The notes under the pieces are model-generated. The model saw only the letters and a program-made list of their open reading frames with translations, had not been told where the DNA came from and ran no database searches. A program made the position numbers and the translations under genes. From the NCBI RefSeq assembly GCF_014529535.1, contig NW_023503372.1, positions 3,762,988 to 3,826,987 on the forward strand: a DNA stretch of 64,000 nt, in the 5' to 3' direction. Source of the stretch: Bradysia coprophila. Lineage: Eukaryota; Arthropoda; Insecta; Diptera; Sciaridae. Each line of letters starts with the position of its first letter. Position 1 is the first letter of the stretch. Shown here in pieces: positions 55,150 through 64,000 of this stretch.

Positions 55150-58031
55150 GTAAATTATTTGAACATAATGTGGTTTATGTTGTGTAGCAGTTGTTGTCGA
55201 CTTAAAGTCGCCTTATCAATAACAAAAAACTGTTTTTTGTCGAACTGAAATCTTACATTCGTCAATTGGTGTTCCAGCAAAAATATTTATTCTAAACATC
55301 GGGTAATGAATTCGACGTATTTTTTGAATGGCAATATTTTGCGCAATCATCACACTCTGCAGAGAGGCACATCGTTTCGAAGATAAGAAAATGCTAAATT
55401 CGTATACAGTTGTGAGTTATCTGCTGCCGCTCTAACTCTTAGTTGAACTTCGTCTTAGATGTCTGTTTAACCCCGTTTAAAGTCAAGGACTTTGGTAAAG
55501 AACTTTGATTCGTGAATTTCGTTTACAAGAAAATGGAAAAAAACCTAAGGTTTTTACTTGTTCCTTCATGGCTTCGTATCAACCAAAAAACTTGGACGAT
55601 ATGTCGATAGTGATTTTTAAAAGACATCTTGTTTTCTTACGGTCGGGATACCTTTCTTAGGGTCGGGACACCAGTCGAACCCTATTAATCTTTCATTCAT
55701 AAAAAAGGGTATCAATGAAAGAATATTAGGTGTCCGACTACAGGTACATGTTTGGGGACCGCCTTTTTATATTTTCAATAATAATGAGATAAATGAGCAA
55801 TGAGGAAACTGGACAATATCACGTACATCATGTACTGTACAGTACATCGAACAAATTGTCGTAAGTTTAGGAGTTTAATCTATTCGTTTATTAAATCAAC
55901 AGCATTTCTGCCCACTGATAACATAGTTGAACGATCGACAATAAATTTTACACCGATACAGTTATATGTCTGCAAATAATTCGACCCCTCCGGGAACCCA
56001 ATTTTCAAAGGTAGCAGATTTGTCGGTCTAGCATCCCGCACACATGAGCTTTCTAGGAAATGTGCTATCAACCATTAGATACTGTTTAGGTAACTCACAG
56101 TAGGTAGTACTAAACTATGACCGAAGCACAACCTAAGACGTTTTTAAAAACTCATGGAATTCGCCCCAAAAATCTGTAGGAAGAGAACGAAGGTTAGTGG
56201 CTTCATTGATATTTCGCATTATGTCTTGGAGAAATGACAAAACTTTCTTAACAAGCAGATGTTGAGAATGATAATCGAAATGGTCGAACCTGTAACCAGG
56301 AACGTATGTGCTGCGAAATACTCGTCCAAAACCAGTTAATAGCAAGAACTTGAAATAAGGTAGTTATGACCACAAAAAAATTGAATACCACTATGTCGCT
56401 AGTGAAGCGGGAGCTATTGTACACGGAAAGGTCAAATAAATCTACCATCGTGGCTATCCCTTTTTGCCCTTAATACGATCCTATAACATACATCGCTAAT
56501 ATAATAAATGAAAGCACAGAAGTAGATAATTTAGAAATTTCCTTCACCGACAGTAATTCTACTACTAAAACGGTGCAACCTATCCCATATTGAACAAATA
56601 ATGTTCAGACAATACATTATCGCAATAAATACATAAAATAATTGGACACATCTTCGGATTGGCAACATAATCGCTTTCCACCTTCCCAACGCAATGCCGA
56701 TACGTTGGTTACGTCGATCCACGTTTTCACATATTTATACGCAAATTCAGAAAACATAAAATACTTGAACAAAATGTTAATTTCATATATATAAAACTTG
56801 ACCTTCTACTTCAGCAATTAGTTGGAGATCATCTGTTTTATCGACAGCGGTGATATAAATAGGAGATGAGTTCACTGCTACCCGCTACGAGTAGCAGCTA
56901 CAATATGTGTTAAAGCTAATGAAATAAAGTTATTTTCCTAACGAATGTTTAGGAAAAACGTCGTCCTCAACCTCCTCAACTAATGATAAAAAGCTTTTTT
57001 AGCGAATTCGATTTTAGAACTCGCCTTCGGCTCGTGCTGCAAACCTCTTATTAGGTAAAAAAAAAGCCTTTTAACATTCGTTAGTACGTAACTCAAGAAG
57101 AAAATCAACACTTCGATCAAAAGAAGTACTAGATTTGAGTAGAGTATGCACTGTATCACAAAAAGATATTTCCCAAATAAAAAGTTTTCGGTTCATGCAT
57201 ATCTCTCGACGTTTCATAACTGTATTGCTGGCTATCGGCAACAGGTTAATTAACAATTAACAATTATACTCATCATTATCCACTAAAAGTCAAATTTGCA
57301 TACATTTTTCATAATTTAAAGTCATGTGCAGCAACAGGTATATGTTTCCATATATCCAAACATTAAAACCGTTTGCTAATTTTTACGATAAGCTCTGTCG
57401 TACAATACTAAGAAACATATAAAGATCGGAACAGGCAGATAGAATATTTTCGCGATTATTTGGTGTGACTTTATTTTGACCGCCAAACGATCGGTTTTAG
57501 TTAGTGTTAAGCCTTGTTTGACAACGGGTCGTTGGCCGATACTGTAGACGTTTTTCATATTTGCAACATTTCCTTTTGTTGACACGAAAATTTTATTTGA
57601 TTTTCCTTGTTCAGTATCTCTGTAACAAATCATAAATTTTATCGTAATTTTTCGCTAAAACAATCACATGAATTAAAATCAATTTTTTTATTGTTGTAAA
57701 TATTTACTTGTTTATACATCTCTCTGTCTGTCCATATATCTGCGGTTGGTTGATATTCTTCTGTACACTGAAAATAATAATATATAAACACAGTGCATTC
57801 GTTACAACTGCATTACTTGTAATTGAAACAACAAACTGGTTACGTATGCAACTCAATTGTATTTTTGGTTAGATCATATGTGCGAAAATTGATTGTGTTC
57901 AAAGAAAATTAATGAAAATTGTAAGATAGTTTGCTGTTCGAAAGTTTGTAACCGATTCGGTATTTTTGTTTCTTTGAAATATTTTTTTTTGTGGAGAGTT
58001 CACTTAAACGCAATCACTTAAATCTGTAAGC
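55150..58031. other. Intergenic, only weak coding hints
   Basis: Several hydrophobic minus-strand ORFs of 60-70 codons (between 55880 and 57256) could be pieces of a decayed membrane protein, but they do not connect through consistent splice sites and have no family motif. A small direct/inverted repeat (GGTCGGGATACC, GGTCGGGACACC) lies near 55641-55673. Nothing firm. Confidence 0.35.
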
Positions 58032-58058
58032 ATGGCAACGCAAGGTGTGTCGAAAGAG
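58032..58058 (+). CDS. Candidate first coding exon of an unidentified gene
   Basis: AGC ATG GCA ACG CAA ... AAA GAG is followed by GTGAGT, a consensus donor, giving MATQGVSKE. The upstream sequence contains a CTTAAATC-type leader. I found no convincing second exon before the window ends, so the gene would have a long first intron or this is chance. The call rests on the start context and donor only. Confidence 0.3.
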
Positions 58059-61000
58059 GTGAGTTATTTTGATATTTATTTATTTTTTTGATTTGCCTTT
58101 TTGGCTCCAATAAAACTATCGCTCTGCTTCTTCGCGACTCTTTCACGGTTATGCAATAATCATTTTTGCACCAGAAAAAAAATTAATTTTTCTCTTGTAA
58201 ATATTTGACTTCAAATTGTTTGATTAAAATTGTTTTTCCTCCCGAAAAAAATGTGTTTTATCGTCGATGATACGAATGAAGTCATTAATATAGTTAATTT
58301 ACGTATGAGACACACGGTTTGATGAAAAAAAAAATATTTGCACATTTTTCCATATTTCTGTTTATTGAGAATGTCGAGTGGAATGAATGTAACCTTTGTT
58401 GTAAAACGTTTTACAGTTTTATTAATTTTTATTGCCGTTCATTATATTATAACCTAAAGCAATACTCGATCACTTTGAACGCCATTAATAATAATTGTAA
58501 TAGACGCAAAATTTATAACTTATTGTTCATAGTGCTTGTGGACTGTTTAATAATAAACAAACAAGTTTTTTATTTGAATTTTCATTCAGAAAAACTGGTA
58601 TATGCTTTTGGAAGGGAATTACCTTGTTGGCATAAATTTGTCAAAATTCTCGTTTTTTTTATTTTTACCTCTTGCCAATAGCTTCTGAAAAGTAAAAGTC
58701 TCATTTGAGAAAAATAACTTGTGATACGACAAGCAAAGGATTAAAAGACGAAGTCGAAATTAAAGACTATGGAAAATTGATCAACGAAAAAGAAATGGAC
58801 AGCAGATCTCCTTGAATCACACTTAGTTGTCGTAAGAATTTTATTGAATTTTGTAGGACTTCAAGACGTAATTTTCGAAGATCAATTAAGACATTTCACA
58901 ACGCGGACATTACTGCCATCTACACATACAACTCTAGTGAATCATATTCACAAATGAAATGCTAATTCGTATTCACACGGGTCCGCGAAAAGCTCTGTCA
59001 CATGCGAAGTCACATGCTAATGAAAGTATTTCGTTAAAAAACGTGATGCTGTTGACTTTTCATCTGACTATCTCAGATTGAAACAGTTGGGAAATGTTTT
59101 TAATTGTATTGTCAGCCGGACAAGCTTAGCTTAACAACCACATCAGTGCAATTTAAAATGAACTGGTCATCTGCTATCGACAACGACTGACAACAAAGAA
59201 CTAACTATAATAAGCACTGACTAATGTTCACTTATATAGCGTAACACTTGATAAAACTATTGAAGTAATAGATTTTGTTGAAACATTAAGAGAAAACAGA
59301 TTTAAAGATTTTATTACGATAAGATGGGCGTTTCTAAATGGTCAATATCTGATCATACTAATAATATTTATCAATAGAATTTTATATTGCGAACGTCTTC
59401 CAGGTAATTCATTCAATACTTGCCTATACTATCTTTTATTTCGAGAGTATTTCCTTCGATGTATACGTAGTACGTATTACGTACGTACATGATCAGTTCA
59501 CTGACCATTGGTCAAGTTGAAAATGATTGAGGTAGTACTCGGTGTCGAAATGAAAGTCTCTAATGAAATAGAAATTAAATGAGCCTAGCATAACTGGATC
59601 AGACACAGTTGTCAGAACTTTCTCATGGAAAATTATTAATATTGGTGTGTGATGCCACAGCGATCCGATTTTATCATATAGGAAGAGAGACAATTTCCCC
59701 CGTTAAAATGTTCTGAGGCTTGTTTGTCAACAACAAAAATTGCCTGAAACTGAATGAACCTTGGAATTTGAGTTGTTTTTCATGTCTGAAAACTGGTCAT
59801 TGGAAAACAAATAAAGTAAACAACCCAGTTAAATATTCCCAGAAATTTTCCTTATTTTTTTCTACGTATCATTCAACGAATATGTACGTAATCCAGAGAT
59901 TAGGAAGGTCGTAAGGTTAATGTGACTATCGAGTGCGTATTAAAATTTATGGAGGCAATATTCTTGGAATCATATTTCGAACATTGATAGTCCTAACTAA
60001 ATTAAATTAAATTTTAATAAACAAAAAACACAAATTTTATATGAAAATTGAAAAATTAAGCTTTGAACTTTGTGATAGCAAGTGTGTAACATTCAGTAAG
60101 ATAACATTTTTGTTGTTAAATAATTTTTTATGACTCGTTTCCAGTGATATAATTATTTTTTTATATTTCTTATTGGGCTTGTTGTTACTAACACACGTTT
60201 CCACATGTATACGTAGCCATACACATGTGGTACGCAGACGAGCCCCATTAAGATAAGCAATGTGAAGTTCAATAATTTTATACTGTGGACATTGGAATTC
60301 AATTACAAATATTATGTCTTCACAATCCGCGCACAAATTTTGCACAGTTCATTATATTATGTACGAGAGGGCATGTAATATAGAATTGTTATCAATTTGA
60401 TTGTTTTATAATGGAAAATATATTATTAAAATGCCGCCAATAACTTTATTCGCCGATTGAAAAAATGTAAATGAAAAGCACGTCAATCAAATCGTAAACA
60501 TAGAATCGTATAAACGCTAATATAATACCGCATACCCAAATGATGGATTATAGCGGTGCAATAGAACGATTAATAAAATAATATTGTCAACAGCGGTCAT
60601 ATCTGCATCATAAAACTGGTCATAACGATTTGCAATTTTATTGAAGATTTGCATCAGCGACAGTTAATCTAATAATATAACATAATTGTGTATACACCAG
60701 CAATGACACTGTGTGCACATTACGTAGGTTAATTATTATATTTTCTGAACACACTAAAAATAAAAGAAAAATTCTTATCACTTCCTTGAACATTTTTTAG
60801 CTCGGTACACTAAATGGCTTTACGACGTTCGATTTCGTAATTAGACCCACAAAGAACTTATCTAATCTCGTAAAAAGAGAATTACATTGCACCGAAATTG
60901 TGCCCGATATTGTACTAACTGTTATTACACATCGTTGATTTCATTGTTTAATAACGTTATGAAAGATATCGTTTTCAAATTCATTATGAAATTGGCGAGT

Positions 61001-61320
61001 CATTTATATTGGACGGAAAATTACATATAACGTTTCCTGTTATCTTTAAAATGAGAGAGGCAGAGGCTATTACGGTTTCGAGCTTTAGGTTCCACCGTTC
61101 CGAGATATCTATAACCTTTTCCAAGACGGCAAACATATCAGCAGTTTTACAAATTAGATCTATTACTTTGCTTGATCTAACTATTTTCAAGAGATTCATT
61201 AGAAATCTTTTACTTCATTTTTTGGAACATAATTTTTGCTATTTGATACTACTGACTGGGAACGACATACACCCTTTTTGTCCCTGGTTAGAATCATAAA
61301 GAGGGATTCTTTTGAATTTC
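58059..61320. other. Intergenic or intronic, no exon recognised
   Basis: Very AT-rich. The 120-codon ORF at 58319 is Phe/Asn/Leu-rich low-complexity translation. A copy of AAATCTTTTACTTC lies at 61203-61216. No RNA gene seen. Confidence 0.45.
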
Positions 61321-62199
61321 GACTGACTGAAATCGGCACTATTTATTCCGGGACTTTTTTATATATGCCTAGTTAATCCTTGGCCTTGCCTAGGCCCCAA
61401 AACCAGTCTCTAATATTTTTGATCTTCCATACTTGGCTGGTTGTAAGTGGTCAAAAGTCGAAAAATTGGATATCATTTCTGCAAGGTGGCGAGGACACTG
61501 GCGTGTATGGGTTCGTTGGAAAGCTGATGTCGAGTACTACCGGGGCAAATATTACCGTCAAAAAATTTGATGATAAACGGCCGAAAATATGACCTCCGGA
61601 AAATTTCTCAGAATCTAGAGAACCTCGGTGAACTTTGATGAGAGCTGTGACCCCACAAATGCAATCATTTGATTAAATTATTACTTATTACGAATGTGGA
61701 GGACCTCAGCTTTAGTAGTTAGGCGCGTGACTATGTAACAGATGAAAATTGGGTGTTTCACTCTGCCAAACTACTAAATATGGGTATCGCTGTAAAGCTG
61801 AGGTCTTCCACATTTATAAAAAGTAATAATTCAATCAAATAATTGCATTAGTGAGGTCACAGCACTCATCAAAGTTCACCGAGGTTACATCGATTTTCAG
61901 AAATTTTCAGGAAGTAATTTTTTCGGCCTTTTATCATAAAATTTTATGAAGTTAATATTTGCCCCAGGAGTACTCGACCTCAACTTTTCAACGAACCCAT
62001 ACACTCCCGTGTCCTCGCCACCTAACGGAAATTAAATCCGTACTACGAAACCCCATCTTTCGACTTTTGTCCACTTACAACCAGCCAAGTATGGACGATC
62101 AAAAATATTAGAGACTGGTTTTGGGGGCTAGGCACCAAGGCCTAACCAAACACATATGGATAAAAAGAGTCCCAGAATAAATAGCGCTGATTTCGGTCA
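61321..62199. repeat. 880-bp inverted repeat (arms about 400 bp)
   Basis: The left arm GACTGACTGAAATCGGCACT...CCCCAAAACCAGTCTC...GGTGGCGAGGACAC...GTGAACTTTGATGAG is mirrored through CATCAAAGTTCAC...GTGTCCTCGCCACC...GAGACTGGTTTTGGGGG...GATTTCGGTC. The centre is near 61760. The two arms differ at many positions but pair over nearly the full length. A 70-codon ORF at 61380 lies in one arm and is not supported. Confidence 0.9.
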
Positions 62200-62258
62200 A
62201 CATTCGGTTGCAACATTGGAAGCACACTTTCCCTCAGTTTCTAAAAAAAGGCTAAAAT

Positions 62259-62712
62259 GCACGGTGGGGTTGAACAAAGCTTAAATAGAGTCGCGATACC
62301 ACCTCTGATTTTTTTTAATGTTCTAATTGAGGGACTCGAGTACTATAAGGAACCACATCCAGCCGTTTTGGAGAACCGGCACTCTTATCCGTGCGGAACC
62401 GACGAGTCAATTTTGTATATAGATTGTTATCGCAACGGATAGAGGAACTAATTCTAAGCTAATTTGTGTTAAAATGACTTCCCTCGACAACCCGACCATG
62501 TAGCCACAGTCAGCTAAAGTCGAAATTTCGACATTTTTAAATCGTGATGTGTCCAAGATGAAGAGAGTCTGAAACTCTTTGAATGGCGATAGTGGTAGAG
62601 GATTCCATTCTCTATTAAAAGCCGAGAATGGATTTTACAAAATTTGTCTGAATTGTTCAATATGTGAAAAATTTTATTTTCATCATCCTCGGCGAAACTT
62701 GGACTCCTCTGT
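62259..62712. repeat. Dispersed repeat R1, copy 2
   Basis: Collinear with 47785-48540 but lacking the 290-bp fold-back. It runs from GCACGGTGGGGTTGAACAAA to GGACTCCTCTG. It directly follows the 880-bp inverted repeat. Confidence 0.85.
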
Positions 62713-64000
62713 AACGCTTCTTCAATTTCACACGTACGTGTGAGTGAAACGACACTCTTTACGCTTCATTTGTTGACAACATGTAGAACGATGTGGAACA
62801 ATTAAAACTGTAGAATGCTAACCAATTACAAACTTTAATTGAGTTGAGTTTCCATGTATCGATTTATTGTTATATTGTTTATATGAATAGCTGAATACAG
62901 AGAAGGGACATGTCACATTAGCGAATTATAAGAAAAATTAAATTGCGGTCGTTTAACGTATTGAATAATCTGAAAGATCTGAAAAGATTAAAAACTGCAA
63001 TTATCATCGTCAGACGCTTCGAAACGAAGCTAAACATAAGCGATGACTTAACATAATTTCTTCAAATCATTATCAGAAGAATTGACAGACACTTTATCAG
63101 TGATGTGCTTGCCGTAATACGTCAGTGAAAATGCGAAAGTTTCCTTTCATCGATATTTATTCGCTAAGCCGAGAATTCTTGTATACGCTCAGAATGGGAC
63201 AAGTGGGTCGACATCACAGGGAATCATGCATCTAGGCAACCCGTGCTCAAAAGTACATCAACAGTGGATATCAACAGTGTAGATGAACAGTGAGAAGAGC
63301 GTTTCCTATAGTTGGACAAAAATACAATCTTTGCCTGTTTATCGCTATGCTACATGAACTCTCATTACTCACTGAACTTGGCGACGATGTATAATAACTT
63401 AGCCATAGCGGTTATTCCCATCATGACGCTCATATAATTATTTGCCAAATGTATACATTTTAGCTGTACTTCCTTAATAGATTCATCACAGAGCTTCTTG
63501 TGCAAAACACAAATAAAAATTGAATATTAAAGTAGGGGCAATACCGGAAGTACCTTACATATTGAATGGTAAATATAGGAATTGCTATTTTTAGCTAAAA
63601 TTCATGTGCCAGCAACATGAAACTACCGACGGAACACTTTTCTTTTCTAATTTTAAATTCTTGTTGATTGTTCAATTAATACTTTTATCAGCAAAATGTA
63701 TTCGACCAAATAGAACGTTTCATTGACAATTTAATTACATTTACAATTGAAAAGAATTCTGATTTTCCACTCCACGACAGTATACAGTGACCACCGCAAT
63801 TATTCCAACTTTAAGCTAACTCGATTTACCTTCACCTTCTATAAACAACACAAATGGTTCGGCACAATCAAATTGATATTAATTTTAGAAACCTTAAAGT
63901 GCGCGATTCAAGAAACTTTATTGGTTGAACTTTGGATCCGGTATAAACTAGTTGGAATCGTGTGACCACTTATCGTACAAACTATATGATAAGGCGATCC
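62713..64000. other. Right-hand end, no gene seen
   Basis: AT-rich, ORFs below 75 codons, no splice-consistent exons. ATTAGCGAATTATAA at 62918-62932 recurs at 33118-33132, hinting at another old dispersed repeat. Confidence 0.45.

Noticed and set aside
55880..57256. Hydrophobic minus-strand ORFs that might be a chemoreceptor
   Set aside because: Pieces are short, several lack ATG starts, phases do not join through plausible splice sites, and no receptor signature was seen.
58319..58681. 120-codon ORF rich in Phe, Asn and Leu
   Set aside because: Translation of AT-rich sequence without motif, splice context or conservation evidence.
61380..61592. 70-codon ORF beginning MALPRPQNQS
   Set aside because: It sits in one arm of the large inverted repeat, has an alternative start and no splice partners.

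Overview
The window is nuclear DNA of an insect, most likely a dipteran fly. The clues are AT-rich DNA, short spliced genes with GT-AG introns, a divergent ionotropic receptor, a visgun/CD164-type mucin, a gypsy-like errantivirus with an env gene, and very many short fold-back elements. A nematoceran, possibly sciarid-like, fly is my guess; the sequence alone does not prove it.

Left end (1-7.3 kb): the 3' half of an errantivirus (pol end with one nonsense codon, open env, 3' LTR), then fold-back elements, a 722-bp terminal-inverted-repeat element with a 9-bp target duplication, and a minus-strand ZC4H2 orthologue (exons 5599-7285) whose zinc-finger exon is not in the window and whose second exon has a one-base frameshift.

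9-17 kb: a plus-strand coiled-coil gene (8982-12493 or on to about 17.0 kb) with an 18-bp minisatellite in one intron. It is followed by a 1.45-kb inverted-repeat element and a truncated Penelope-like retroelement with a GIY-YIG endonuclease. 18-23 kb: more fold-backs and the two-exon visgun/CD164 homologue (19961-22573).

23-37 kb: an intergenic stretch with mariner-like and hAT-like MITEs, then a complete ten-exon SLC26 anion transporter (30114-36709). Its third intron holds a LINE fragment with a 20-bp target duplication. 37.9-46.4 kb: an ionotropic receptor (37861-39998), a 5'-truncated LINE (41244-43402) and a small spliced gene for a putative two-span membrane protein (45540-46398).

46-64 kb: a ten-exon HPS1 (BLOC-3 subunit) gene at 49017-54951. 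Its seventh intron is not GT-AG: it starts ATATCCTTT, has a TTCCTTAAC branch site and ends in AC. It is therefore a U12-type AT-AC intron, and it restores the conserved reading frame exactly. To the right are a lone candidate first exon (58032), an 880-bp inverted repeat (61321-62199) and one copy of a dispersed repeat.

The host genes have unrelated roles (nuclear regulation, endolysosomal mucin, anion transport, chemosensation, lysosome-related organelle biogenesis), and nothing suggests an operon or functional cluster. I saw no CRISPR array, rRNA or convincing tRNA. The strongest observation is the AT-AC intron in HPS1. All exon structures were read by eye from splice signals and protein similarity and have not been tested against transcripts.
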